A DNA stretch of 64,000 nucleotides, from NCBI RefSeq assembly GCF_042887685.1, contig NZ_JBHVOS010000013.1:62001-126000 (forward strand), given 5' to 3'. Within the stretch, counting starts at the first letter, position 1, and each line of letters opens with the position of its first letter. Under the pieces are notes generated by a model. The model saw only the letters and a list, made by a program, of their open reading frames with translations, was not told where the DNA came from and searched no databases. Shown here in pieces: positions 1-8,190 of this stretch. Origin of the DNA: Oerskovia sp042887685 (GTDB taxonomy: Bacteria > Actinomycetota > Actinomycetes > Actinomycetales > Cellulomonadaceae). The position numbers and the translations under genes are program-made.

Positions 1-396
1 CAGGGAGCGACGTGCGTCGTGACCGAGACGGACGCGGGCGGCGCGGACACCGTGCAGGTCGTCGTCGACGGCGAGAGCACGCTGACGGACCCCTCGACGG
101 CCGTCCCGGAGTCGGTCGAGTTCGCGCTCCCCGTGGGGCCGGACGTCTGCGAGCCCGTCGAGGTCGTCAACACGTGGTCCCCGACGAGCGGCGGCATGGG
201 CGGCGGGACGGCGCTGCACAGCGCGTTGACCACGGCCCTGTCACCGGCCGAGGTGGCGGTCGCCGCCGGCTGCGACGGCGCGACACCGGCCCTGCCCGGG
301 ACCGGCGCCGACCTCGTCCGGGCGGGGGCCCTCGCGGCGATCCTGCTCGTGCTCGGGGCGACGGTGCTGGTGCTGGTGCGTCGCCGAGAGGCCTGA
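1..396 (+). CDS. C-terminal end of an LPXTG-type cell-wall-anchored surface protein (partial)
   Basis: The frame is open from base 1, so only the last 131 residues are visible and the true start lies outside the window. The end of the protein is a classical sorting signal: an LPGTG motif, a hydrophobic stretch of about 20 residues (AILLVLGATVLVLV) and a terminal RRRE charge cluster. By family knowledge sortase would cleave between T and G and attach the protein to peptidoglycan. Two Cys residues upstream could form a disulphide in the extracellular part. The nature of the ectodomain cannot be judged from this fragment. A GTG at 19 could be a start but would leave no signal peptide, so I read this as a truncated larger protein. 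Confidence 0.8.
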   Translation, partial: QGATCVVTETDAGGADTVQVVVDGESTLTDPSTAVPESVEFALPVGPDVCEPVEVVNTWSPTSGGMGGGTALHSALTTALSPAEVAVAAGCDGATPALPGTGADLVRAGALAAILLVLGATVLVLVRRREA

Positions 397-575
397 GCGG
401 CTCTGGCCTCGTCCTCCGCGTCGCGTCCGGGGCGCGATGGTCGCCCGGGTGGCGAGTCGGGCCAGGTCGCCTAGGTTCGAAGGTGGTCAGGAAGTGGCCG
501 ACCGGAGCCAGGTGCACCGCGCCGCTCGACCTGGTCTCCCGTGGACCGACGCGCCGGAGGTCTGTTCCTTCGCCC

Positions 576-611
576 GTGATCGTCGTGGGTCGGCTCGGTC
601 GCGCCGATCAC
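576..611. other. Inverted repeat just upstream of the YihY-family gene
   Basis: The 7-bp arms GTGATCG (576-582) and CGATCAC (605-611) are separated by 22 bp and end at the ribosome binding site of the next gene. They could be an operator or a leader hairpin. The rest of 397-624 shows nothing I recognise. Confidence 0.25.
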
Positions 612-624
612 GAGGAGGATCTGC

Positions 625-1707
625 ATGACCGACACCGAGACCCGCCAGGAGCCCGCTCCTGACGACCCCCGCAAGCCGGACTCGCCCACGGACCTGCCGG
701 GGCGTTCGTGGAAGCACGTCGCCCGGACGACCGTCCGCCAGTTCTCGCGCGACCAGTGCCTCGACCTGGCGGCGGCCCTGACGTACTACGCCGTGCTCGC
801 CTCGGCGCCGGCGCTCCTGGCCGTCGTCTCGCTCATCGGCCTGGTCGGGGACAGCGAGAAGATCGTGGCCCAGGTGCTGGACGTCGCGTCGTCGGTCGTC
901 CCCGCCGACGCGATGGCGACGCTCGAACCGTTGGTCGAGCAGGTCGTCGGCGGCAGCGACCGGGCGGGGCTCGCGCTGGTCGTCGGTGTCGTCGTGGCGC
1001 TCTGGTCCGCCTCCGGGTACGTAGGCGCGTTCGGACGGTCGATGAACCGCATCTACGAGGTCGAGGAGGGGCGCCCGGTCTGGAAGCTCCGGCCCGTGAT
1101 GCTCGTGGTGACCGCCGCGGTCGTGCTCATGGCCGCGCTCGTCGTGGTCGCGCTGGTGGTGTCCGGACCGGTCGCCCGGGCGATCGGGGACGCCGTCGGG
1201 CTGGGGTCGGTCGCGGTGACGACCTGGAACGTCGCAAAGTGGCCCGTGGTGCTGCTGCTGGTGATCCTCGTCGTGGCCGTGCTGTACCACTCGACGCCCA
1301 ACGTGCGTCAGCCCCGGTTCCGCTGGCTGAGCGTGGGCGCGATCGTCGCGATCCTCGTCTGGATCCTCGCCTCGGTCGGCTTCGGCCTCTACGTGGCGAC
1401 CTTCGCGTCCTACGACTCGACGTACGGCGCGCTCGGTGGCGTGATCGTCTTCCTGTTGTGGCTGTGGATCACCAACCTCGCCCTGCTCTTCGGTGCCGAG
1501 CTCGATGCGGAGCTCGAGCGGGCTCGTGAGCTGGAGGGCGGAATCGCGGCCGAGCAGACCCTCCAGCTCCCACCCCGGGACACGCGGGCGAGCGAGAAGC
1601 GTGCGCAGAAGCTCCAGGAGGACGTCGAGCGAGGCGCCGAGATCCGCAGGGCAGCGCAGCAGGAGACGAAGGAGGAGTCCACCGGTTCCCCGACGGTGCG
1701 GGACTGA
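625..1707 (+). CDS. YihY/virulence factor BrkB family membrane protein
   Basis: A 360-residue integral membrane protein of the YihY/BrkB family. The family hallmark LAAALTYYAVLASAP lies near residues 49-63 at the start of the first membrane helix, and about six hydrophobic segments follow up to residue 290, with the conserved YDSTYGALGG stretch before the last pair. The charged C-terminal tail (about 300-360) is cytoplasmic and rich in Glu and Arg. ATG 625 is preceded by GAGGAGGA with good spacing. Function is not established for the family; it was once mis-called ribonuclease BN. Transcription probably ends at the hairpin immediately downstream. Confidence 0.85.
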   Translation: MTDTETRQEPAPDDPRKPDSPTDLPGRSWKHVARTTVRQFSRDQCLDLAAALTYYAVLASAPALLAVVSLIGLVGDSEKIVAQVLDVASSVVPADAMATLEPLVEQVVGGSDRAGLALVVGVVVALWSASGYVGAFGRSMNRIYEVEEGRPVWKLRPVMLVVTAAVVLMAALVVVALVVSGPVARAIGDAVGLGSVAVTTWNVAKWPVVLLLVILVVAVLYHSTPNVRQPRFRWLSVGAIVAILVWILASVGFGLYVATFASYDSTYGALGGVIVFLLWLWITNLALLFGAELDAELERARELEGGIAAEQTLQLPPRDTRASEKRAQKLQEDVERGAEIRRAAQQETKEESTGSPTVRD

Positions 1708-1713
1708 ACGTCG

Positions 1714-1733
1714 CGGCCGGGACCTCCCGGCCG
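1714..1733 (+). terminator. Hairpin after the YihY gene
   Basis: Perfect 9-bp arms CGGCCGGGA / TCCCGGCCG lie just after the stop codon at 1707, with no T-tract, as is usual in high-GC actinobacteria. Confidence 0.5.
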
Positions 1734-1782
1734 GGACGTGGCACGACCATCCGACAGGACGACGCACGAGAGGACGAGGAAC

Positions 1783-3018
1783 ATGCGAGCACTGACCTGG
1801 CAGGGACGCGAGAAGGTCTCGGTCGAGGACGTCCCCGACCCGCGGATCGAGGAACCGACGGACGCGGTCGTCCGGGTCACGTCGACCGCGATCTGCGGCT
1901 CCGACCTGCACCTGTACTCGGTGCTGGGCATGTACCTCGACCCGGGTGACGTGCTGGGTCACGAGACCATGGGCGTCGTCGAGGAGGTCGGCGCGGACGC
2001 GACCCGGCTCAAGGTCGGCGACCGCGTCGTCGTGCCCTTCGGCATCGCGTGCGGGACGTGCTGGATGTGCACCCACGGACTGCAGTCGCAGTGCGAGACG
2101 ACGCAGGTCCGGTCGCAGGGCAAGGGTGCGGCGCTCTTCGGCTACACCAAGTTGTACGGCCAGGTCCCGGGTGGGCAGGCGGAGTACCTGCGTGTGCCGC
2201 AGGCCCGCTACGGACCGGTCGTGGTGCCCGACGACGGGCCCGACGAGCGCTACCTCTACCTGTCCGACGTGCTCCCCACCGCGTGGCAGGCCGTCGAGTA
2301 CGCGGCGGTGCCGCCCGGCGGGACGGTCGTCGTGGTCGGGCTCGGCCCGATCGGTCAGATGGCTGCGCGGGTCGCACGGCATCGTTGGGCGGGGCAGGTC
2401 GTCGGGCTCGACCTCGTGCCCGAGCGCCTGGAGATGGCCCGGCGGCACGGTGTCGAGGTCGTCGACCTGTCGGCGGTCGACGACGTCGTGGGCGCGGTCC
2501 GGGACCTGACCCAGGGGCGGGGCGCGGACGGGGTGATCGACGCCGTCGGGATGGAGGCCCACGGCTCACCGGGCGCCTCCCTGTTCCAGAAGGCGGCGGG
2601 GGTCCTGCCGGACACCGTCGCAGGGGCCATCAACGAGAAGGTGGGCGTCGACCGCCTGGCCGCGCTCCTCACCGCGATCTCGCTCGTCCGCCGCGGAGGC
2701 ACCGTGTCGATCGCCGGCGTCTACGGCGGCGCCAAGGACCCGTTGCCGATGATGGACCTCTTCGACAGGCAGGTCACGCTCCGCATGGGACAGGCGAACG
2801 TCCGCCGGTGGATCGACGATCTGCTGCCCCTCGCCGCGGACCCCGCCGACCCGCTGGGCGTCCTCGACCTGCGGACCCACAGGCTGTCGCTCGAGGACGC
2901 GCCCCGCGGCTACGACCTCTTCCAGAAGAAGGAGGACGGGTGCATCAAGGTCGTCCTCGATCCCGCGGTGCGGACGTCGTCCGCCCCGGACTCCCCGGAG
3001 AACGGTCCCGTGCGATGA
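1783..3018 (+). CDS. Zinc-dependent alcohol dehydrogenase (medium-chain family)
   Basis: Predicted NAD(P)-dependent alcohol or aldehyde oxidoreductase of 411 residues. The catalytic zinc ligands are visible as ICGSD (Cys38) and GHE (His60-Glu61), and the structural zinc lobe as four cysteines at 90, 93, 96 and 104. The Rossmann motif GLGPIG follows near residue 183. The length and the extended C-terminal half resemble glutathione-independent formaldehyde dehydrogenase-like proteins, so the substrate may be a small aldehyde, but this is inference. ATG 1783 follows GAGGA closely. The stop codon overlaps the next start (ATGA), so the two are probably translated together. Confidence 0.88.
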   Translation: MRALTWQGREKVSVEDVPDPRIEEPTDAVVRVTSTAICGSDLHLYSVLGMYLDPGDVLGHETMGVVEEVGADATRLKVGDRVVVPFGIACGTCWMCTHGLQSQCETTQVRSQGKGAALFGYTKLYGQVPGGQAEYLRVPQARYGPVVVPDDGPDERYLYLSDVLPTAWQAVEYAAVPPGGTVVVVGLGPIGQMAARVARHRWAGQVVGLDLVPERLEMARRHGVEVVDLSAVDDVVGAVRDLTQGRGADGVIDAVGMEAHGSPGASLFQKAAGVLPDTVAGAINEKVGVDRLAALLTAISLVRRGGTVSIAGVYGGAKDPLPMMDLFDRQVTLRMGQANVRRWIDDLLPLAADPADPLGVLDLRTHRLSLEDAPRGYDLFQKKEDGCIKVVLDPAVRTSSAPDSPENGPVR

Positions 3019-3536
3019 CGACGTCGGTCGACACCCGCCTGCTCGCGATCTACCTCAACGACCACGTTGCCGGGGCCACCGTGGGGGTGCAGCGGATCCG
3101 GCGCATGGCGAAGGCGTACGAGGGCACGGTCGTCGGCGAGGCGATCAGCCCGCTCGTGGCCCAGCTCGAGGACGAGCGCGCCTGGCTGATCCGGTGCGTG
3201 CACCGCCTCGACATCCCCGTCCGGGCGTACAAGGTCGTCGGTGCCTCCCTTGCCGAGAGAGTCGGACGCCTCACGCTCAACGGGCACGTGAGCAGGACGT
3301 CGCCGCTGAGCGCACTGCTCGAGGTCGAGCTGCTCCGGGGCGCGGTCACCGGCAAGAAGAGCGGCTGGCAGACCCTCCAGGCGCAGGGCGCGGACCTGGG
3401 GCTCGACGCCGGGCTGGTCGCGGACCTCGACGGCCTCGTCGCCCAGGCCGATCAGCAGGTTCGCGTGCTCTCCGACCTCTTGGAGGTCCTGCACGCCAGG
3501 GTGTTCCGGCGTCGGTCGCCCGACGGGGGAGAGTAG
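3015..3536 (+). CDS. Small helical protein coupled to the alcohol dehydrogenase
   Basis: A 173-residue protein with no signal peptide or membrane segment. It reads as four or five long amphipathic helices, much like a ferritin-like or haemerythrin-sized bundle: an N-terminal segment (DTRLLAIYLNDHVAGATVG) with a His, followed by charged helices. I cannot identify a complete di-metal EXXH set, so the ferritin-like label is only a shape impression. The start overlaps the dehydrogenase stop by 4 bp, so the pair forms an operon and the protein may help or protect the enzyme. It ends 9 bp from the convergent glycosyltransferase gene. Confidence 0.7.
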   Translation: MTTSVDTRLLAIYLNDHVAGATVGVQRIRRMAKAYEGTVVGEAISPLVAQLEDERAWLIRCVHRLDIPVRAYKVVGASLAERVGRLTLNGHVSRTSPLSALLEVELLRGAVTGKKSGWQTLQAQGADLGLDAGLVADLDGLVAQADQQVRVLSDLLEVLHARVFRRRSPDGGE

Positions 3537-3545
3537 CCGACCGGA

Positions 3546-4337
3546 TCATGGTGTCGAGGGGGACGACCGGTCGCGCCTGGCGCGCCGCCGCGCGGTGATC
3601 CGCGCCGCCCATCGCTCCCAGGGCGGGCTGATCGACCAGTTCACGGCGAGCGTGTGCCAGGCCCAGCGGAACCGTCGGGCCAGAGCCTGCCGGGACTCGA
3701 ACGTGCGTCCCGAGACCCCGACCACCAGCCGACCGTCGTAGCGCACCCGAGCGGTACTTCCGAGCTGGAGGCTCAGATCGGTGTCGTCGTGGACGTGCGG
3801 GTCGTCCCGGTGCACGAGAAGCCTGACGTCGCGCCACGCGTCGAAACGGATCGCCATGTTGGAGCCCCACAGGGGCACGTTGCCCGACGCGGCGTGCATC
3901 CCCCAGTAGTAGCAGCGCATGTAGAAGAACTGCGCGAGGCGAGCGCGGAGGGCAGGCAGGTCGTAGAACCGCCCGGAGCCGGTGAGCGCCGTCAGACCAG
4001 GGTCCCCCGCGAAGGCCTCGTGCACGCGCTCCAACCAGTCCGGCGGGGGCATAGTGTCCGCGTCGCAGCGCACGATGACACCGGACGCCACGGCGTCGTA
4101 GCCCGTCGAGGCCGCCGCCGGGATGCCGGGCGAGGGCTCAACGACCAGCCGGGCGCCCGCCCGCCGTGCCACGTCGGCGCTGTCGTCCGTCGAGGCGTTG
4201 TCGACCACCACCACCTCGTGGGGTGGCCGGCCCTGCCTGGCGACGGCCTCGAGGCAACGTTCCAGGTGCCGGGCGTCGTCCTTCACGGGGATGACGACGG
4301 TCAACGGCAACGCATCTGCCCGGGAGGCGGGGCTCAT
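3546..4337 (-). CDS. Family 2 glycosyltransferase
   Basis: Predicted GT-A fold sugar transferase of 263 residues. The N-terminus carries the nucleotide-sugar fold (LTVVIPVKDDARHLERCL, then VVVVDNASTDDS) and the metal-binding DAD at residues 92-94 (RCDADTMPPPDW). An acceptor-side HDDTDLS motif lies in the second half. No membrane segment is evident, so it is a cytoplasmic or peripheral enzyme. The ATG at 4337 overlaps the stop of the upstream membrane-protein gene by 4 bp. Donor and acceptor cannot be read from sequence; the membrane partner suggests a lipid or envelope product. Confidence 0.85.
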   Translation of the reverse strand: MSPASRADALPLTVVIPVKDDARHLERCLEAVARQGRPPHEVVVVDNASTDDSADVARRAGARLVVEPSPGIPAAASTGYDAVASGVIVRCDADTMPPPDWLERVHEAFAGDPGLTALTGSGRFYDLPALRARLAQFFYMRCYYWGMHAASGNVPLWGSNMAIRFDAWRDVRLLVHRDDPHVHDDTDLSLQLGSTARVRYDGRLVVGVSGRTFESRQALARRFRWAWHTLAVNWSISPPWERWAARITARRRARRDRSSPSTP

Positions 4338-4942
4338 GACCCGCGCACCAGGAGGACACCGGCGGCGAAGGCCCCGATCCCCCCTGCCACGAGGTCGCCC
4401 AACGTGTCGAGGTAGCCCACGTTGATGGCAGGGTCCACGAACGTGGTGCCCGGCCACTCACCGACCTCCCACAGCAGGGCGAGCAGGACCCCGAGCGCCG
4501 TCGCCGTGACGACAGCGCCGAGCCGAGGGCGCGAGAGGCCGTCCACGACAGAGCGGGCGGGTCGGCCGCCCAGTCCGTCGAACAGGGGGCCGGGCGAGGG
4601 AAGCGCCCCCAGGAAGACGAGGACCGCGTACGCCAGGACCGTGAGCACGGCGGTCGCCACCAGGTGCACGGCGAGGTCGAGCCAGGAGAGCTGCGCGTAG
4701 AGGTCGAGCAGCGCGATCCAGGCGGCGGCGCTCAGGACGAGACCGACGAACGGATCGAGCGGCCCCTTGAGACCGACGGCCCGGGGGATCACCGCGCCCA
4801 GCAGGACGAGGGAGAGCAGGGCGGTCGCCACGAGCCCGTAGAGAAGGGTGCCCACCGGGATCGCGATCCCCGCGAGGATGCGCACGACGTCCCCCACGAC
4901 GGTGGACACCGTGGAGCGTCGGTCGATCTCGCCGGTGGTCAT
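4334..4942 (-). CDS. Multipass membrane protein, YjdF/DUF2238-like
   Basis: A 202-residue protein with about five or six hydrophobic segments. The C-terminal part has WEVGEW followed by YLDTLGDLVAGGIGAFAAG, close in pattern to the WE...D...D signature of YjdF/DUF2238 membrane proteins, whose role is unknown. It is translationally coupled to the glycosyltransferase downstream. The start codon has no Shine-Dalgarno sequence but a TACGTT hexamer six bases before it, so the transcript is probably leaderless. Confidence 0.7.
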   Translation of the reverse strand: MTTGEIDRRSTVSTVVGDVVRILAGIAIPVGTLLYGLVATALLSLVLLGAVIPRAVGLKGPLDPFVGLVLSAAAWIALLDLYAQLSWLDLAVHLVATAVLTVLAYAVLVFLGALPSPGPLFDGLGGRPARSVVDGLSRPRLGAVVTATALGVLLALLWEVGEWPGTTFVDPAINVGYLDTLGDLVAGGIGAFAAGVLLVRGS

Positions 4943-4948
4943 CGAGCA

Positions 4949-4954
4949 AACGTA
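4949..4954 (-). promoter_or_regulatory. -10 element TACGTT, leaderless type
   Basis: TANNNT hexamer ending 6 nt before the ATG at 4942; no Shine-Dalgarno sequence in between. Confidence 0.5.
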
Positions 4955-5032
4955 ACGACCCCCGTGGTGTCCCGCTCAGCGGCCGGGGCACGGGAGGTCG
5001 CGAGTGGGGTGTGCCCGTGCGAGCCTGCCGGG

Positions 5033-6367
5033 ATGCCCGACACGACCGCCACGTCCACGTCCACGCCACTGAACCGCACGGTCGGGGGACGACTGCTCTA
5101 CGTCTTCATCCTGGGTGACGTGCTCGGTGCGGGGGTCTACGCCCTGGTCGGTGAGATGGCCGGGAAGGTGGGTGGCGCCGTCTGGCTGCCGCTGCTGGTC
5201 GCGCTCGGGCTGTCGCTGCTGACCGCGGGATCCTACGCCGAGCTCGTCACGAAGTACCCCGCGGCCGGGGGTGCCGCGGTGTTCGCCGAGCGAGCCTTCA
5301 AGGTGCCCCTCGTGTCGTTCCTCGTGGGGTTCTGCATGCTCGCCGCAGGAGTCACGAGCGCAGCCGGCCTGTCCCTCGCGTTCGCCGGTGACTACTTCGG
5401 GTCGTTCGTCGACCTTCCTGTCGTGCCGGTCGCGCTCGTCTTCCTCCTCCTCGTCGCGGCGCTCAACGCGCGCGGCATCCAGGAGTCGTTGCGGGCGAAC
5501 GTGGCGATGACCGCGATCGAGCTCTCCGGGCTCCTCCTGATCGTGGTGCTCGCGGCCGTCGTCCTCACCCGGGGCGACGCGTCGCCGGGCCGGGCCCTCG
5601 AGTTCACCGAGGGCACCACCCCGGCGCTCGCGGTCCTCTCGGCCTCGCTCATCGCGTACTACTCGTTCGTCGGCTTCGAGACCTCGGCCAACCTGGCCGA
5701 GGAGGTCAAGGACGTCCGTCGGGTCTACCCCCGGGCGCTCTTCGGCGCACTGATCACCGCGGGCGTCGTCTACGTCGCCGTCGGTGTGGCCGCCGTCGCG
5801 GTGGCGCCCCCCGAGCAGCTCGCGAGCTCTACCGGGCCGTTGCTCGAGGTCGTCAGGGTCGCCGACGTCGTGCCGGAGCGCGTCTTCGCCGTGGTGGCGC
5901 TCGTCGCGGTCGCGAACGGCGCCCTGCTGACCATGATCATGGCGAGCCGCCTCACCTACGGCATGGCGCGGCAGGGGCTGCTGCCTGCGGGGCTGGCCCG
6001 GGTGCTCCCCGGCCGCCGGACCCCGTGGGTCGCGATCGTCGCGACGACCGTCGTCGCGACGGGGCTCGTCTTCACGGGAGACCTGGGTGCGCTCGCGGAG
6101 ACCGTGGTGCTCCTGCTCCTCGTGGTGTTCATCAGCACCAACGTCGCGGTCCTGGTCCTGCGCAAGGACACCGTGCAGGAGGACCACTTCCGCGTCGCGA
6201 CGATCGTGCCGGTGCTCGGGACGGCGAGCTGCGTCCTGCTCCTGACGCAGCAGGCCGGGCAGACCTGGCTCCGCGCGGGGGCTCTCGTCCTGGTGGGCGT
6301 CGCGCTCTACCTGGTCACGCGGTTCGCCCGCCGTCGGACGGCCGTGCAGACCAGCGGTGACCGATGA
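5033..6367 (+). CDS. APC-superfamily amino acid permease
   Basis: A 444-residue transporter with about twelve hydrophobic segments. The first helix contains GDVLGAGVYALVGEMAGKVG, the unwound substrate-site motif of APC permeases, and a later segment has YYSFVGFETSANLAEEVKD, the conserved FxGFE region. It probably imports an amino acid or amine across the cytoplasmic membrane; the substrate is not readable. ATG 5033 was chosen because it precedes the polar N-terminus (MPDTTATSTS) directly before the first helix. Upstream, in-frame sequence lies opposite the divergent membrane-protein gene and is not protein-like. Confidence 0.88.
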   Translation: MPDTTATSTSTPLNRTVGGRLLYVFILGDVLGAGVYALVGEMAGKVGGAVWLPLLVALGLSLLTAGSYAELVTKYPAAGGAAVFAERAFKVPLVSFLVGFCMLAAGVTSAAGLSLAFAGDYFGSFVDLPVVPVALVFLLLVAALNARGIQESLRANVAMTAIELSGLLLIVVLAAVVLTRGDASPGRALEFTEGTTPALAVLSASLIAYYSFVGFETSANLAEEVKDVRRVYPRALFGALITAGVVYVAVGVAAVAVAPPEQLASSTGPLLEVVRVADVVPERVFAVVALVAVANGALLTMIMASRLTYGMARQGLLPAGLARVLPGRRTPWVAIVATTVVATGLVFTGDLGALAETVVLLLLVVFISTNVAVLVLRKDTVQEDHFRVATIVPVLGTASCVLLLTQQAGQTWLRAGALVLVGVALYLVTRFARRRTAVQTSGDR

Positions 6368-6448
6368 CCGGTCGGGCTCCCCAGATGCCAGTGGGCGAGG
6401 AGGGGCGCACGGTGGTTGGCCACATCGGTTTCACCGAGGAGGCATGAG

Positions 6449-7408
6449 ATGTATCTGCACGTGCAGCGACTGATCAACGACATCGTGGCCGACGAGCCGG
6501 ATCCCGCAGCGGCGAACGCGCTCCAGGAAGGGTTGGGAGGGCAGTTCGGGGAGATGCGCACGATGATGCAGTACCTCTTCCAGAGCATCAACTTCCGGGG
6601 GCCCACGGGCAAGCCCTACCGGGACCTGCTCCAGGGGATCGGGACCGAGGAGATCAGCCACGTCGAGCTGATCGGCACGACCATCGCCCGTCTGCTCGAC
6701 GGTTCGCCCCGGTACAACGGGAAGAAGACCGACCCCCTGGACACCCCGGGCGCGGGCGGCAAGACCCCGCTCGACCTCGCGCTGGGGGCGGGCAACATCC
6801 ACCACTACCTCGTCGCGGCCCAGGGGGCGCTGCCCGTGGACGCGGCGGGCAACCCGTGGAGCGGCAGCTACGTCTACAACTCCGGGAACCTCGTGCTGGA
6901 CCTGCTGTACAACCTGATGCTCGAGTCGACCGGACGCCTGCAGAAGTGTCGGATCTACGAGATGACGGACAACAAGACCGCGCGCTCGACCATCGCCTAC
7001 CTGATCGTGCGCGACCAGGCGCACGAGAACGCCTACGCCAAGGCGCTCGAGACCCTCGGTGTGGACTGGGGCAAGGTCCTGCCGATCCCCAAGACGAACG
7101 CGGAGAAGTTCCCCGAGGTCAAGAAGCTCGTCGACCTGGGCCTGCAGTCCAAGCAGTACACGTTTGACCTCGAGGGGGCCTCCGAAGCCGGGCGCATCTT
7201 CCAGGGCATGTCGCCCTCGAACGACGGGACCGAGCTCGACGGGACCGAGCAGGCCCCGCCCGGTGTCCCGTCGACCATCGCCGCGGAACGTTACGAGGAG
7301 TTCTCCCCGGGCCTCGACCCTGACCTGCTGGCCCTCGTCCAGGCGACCGCGGACCTCGAGATGGCCGACGCCGCCGACCCGCTGTTCGCGCCGACGAGCA
7401 AGGCCTAG
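6449..7408 (+). CDS. Manganese catalase
   Basis: Non-haem di-manganese catalase of 319 residues, converting hydrogen peroxide to water and oxygen in the cytoplasm. Metal ligands typical of the family are visible: Glu35 in GGQFGEM, Glu68 and His71 in GTEEISHVE, and a second pair in the ESTGRLQ and RDQAHENAY segments. The MMQYLFQ core helix is present. The ATG at 6449 is preceded by GAGGAGG at good spacing and starts the protein at the usual MYxxVxxL point; an upstream in-frame ATG at 6416 adds an implausible leader. The last 60 residues are acidic and variable, as in other members. Confidence 0.92.
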   Translation: MYLHVQRLINDIVADEPDPAAANALQEGLGGQFGEMRTMMQYLFQSINFRGPTGKPYRDLLQGIGTEEISHVELIGTTIARLLDGSPRYNGKKTDPLDTPGAGGKTPLDLALGAGNIHHYLVAAQGALPVDAAGNPWSGSYVYNSGNLVLDLLYNLMLESTGRLQKCRIYEMTDNKTARSTIAYLIVRDQAHENAYAKALETLGVDWGKVLPIPKTNAEKFPEVKKLVDLGLQSKQYTFDLEGASEAGRIFQGMSPSNDGTELDGTEQAPPGVPSTIAAERYEEFSPGLDPDLLALVQATADLEMADAADPLFAPTSKA

Positions 7409-7444
7409 CGCGGTCCGTGCACGCACCGACCCGCGTTGGCAGAA

Positions 7445-7467
7445 CCCTCCGGTGCGTGTGCGGAGGG
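7445..7467. terminator. Hairpin between the catalase and glycosyltransferase genes
   Basis: Perfect 7-bp arms CCCTCCG / CGGAGGG with a 9-nt loop lie between two convergent genes. The hairpin begins 3 nt after the stop (7470) of the frame-restored glycosyltransferase, which supports that as its original end. Confidence 0.5.
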
Positions 7468-7500
7468 CCTCAGCCGGCGCTCACCGACCGGACGAGGTCC

Positions 7501-8190
7501 TCACGCAGGTGCCGCGCGTACCCCCCGGGGGTGCGCCCGGTCGAGCGGCCCGAGGTGAGGACGCAGGCCGTCGGAGGCCACGATGCGCGCGCCCGCACCC
7601 CGGGCGCGTGCCACGAGGTCGACGTCCTCGTGCTCGGCGACCCTCGGGAAGCCGCCTGCGGCGAGGTAGAGGTCGCCGCGGACCCCGAGGTTCGCGCCGT
7701 GCACGTGCCCGTTCACGTGCCCGGCGGGGTGCGTCACGACCCAGGCCGTGCGCTGGGCGGCCGAGAGGTCGGCGAAGTCGGGGCGTACCGTGCCGATCAC
7801 CAGGTCCGCTCCCGCCTCGGCGGTCGCGACCTGGTGCGTGAGCCAGTGCGGCGGGACCTGCGAGTCGGCGTCGGTGCTCGCGATCCACAGCCGTGACGGG
7901 CGGACCCTGCCGAGCAGCGGGGTCGCCGTCTCGACCCCGGCGGCTCTGGCCGCACCGACCCGCCGGTATCCGGTCTCGAGCACGGTGAACGAGGACGGAC
8001 GGGCGAGCGCGGCCGAACCGTCGGTGCAGCCGTCGAGGACGATCACGACCTCGACCCGCACGGCCGGCCGCTCGCCCCGGACCCGTGCTACGGCCACGTC
8101 GAGCGCGGCCAGGCAGCGGGGGAGGAGCTCCTCCTCGTCGTTCACGGGCACGACGACGGCCAGTCGCGTCACGCGGTCGGGTGCGCTCAT
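7501..8190 (-). CDS. Family 2 glycosyltransferase, apparently frameshifted near its 3' end
   Basis: The first 210 or so residues are a GT-A glycosyltransferase: LAVVVPVNDEEELLPRCL, VVIVLDGCTDGS and the metal-binding DAD at residues 107-109. A GNL-like HGANLGVRGDLY and HEDVDLVARARG follow, typical of the subfamily in this gene cluster. As read, the protein ends in a Pro/Arg/Ala-rich tail at 7501. The next frame continues LTSGRSTGRTPGGYARHLRE and stops at 7470, and this is the expected end for such enzymes. A single extra base around 7556-7562 explains both. It may be a real mutation or a sequence error. The start overlaps the deacetylase-methyltransferase stop by 4 bp. Confidence 0.8.
   Translation of the reverse strand: MSAPDRVTRLAVVVPVNDEEELLPRCLAALDVAVARVRGERPAVRVEVVIVLDGCTDGSAALARPSSFTVLETGYRRVGAARAAGVETATPLLGRVRPSRLWIASTDADSQVPPHWLTHQVATAEAGADLVIGTVRPDFADLSAAQRTAWVVTHPAGHVNGHVHGANLGVRGDLYLAAGGFPRVAEHEDVDLVARARGAGARIVASDGLRPHLGPLDRAHPRGVRAAPA

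Noticed and set aside
462..490. GGTTCGAAGG, like a tRNA T-loop
   Set aside because: No acceptor stem, anticodon arm or D-arm can be folded around it.
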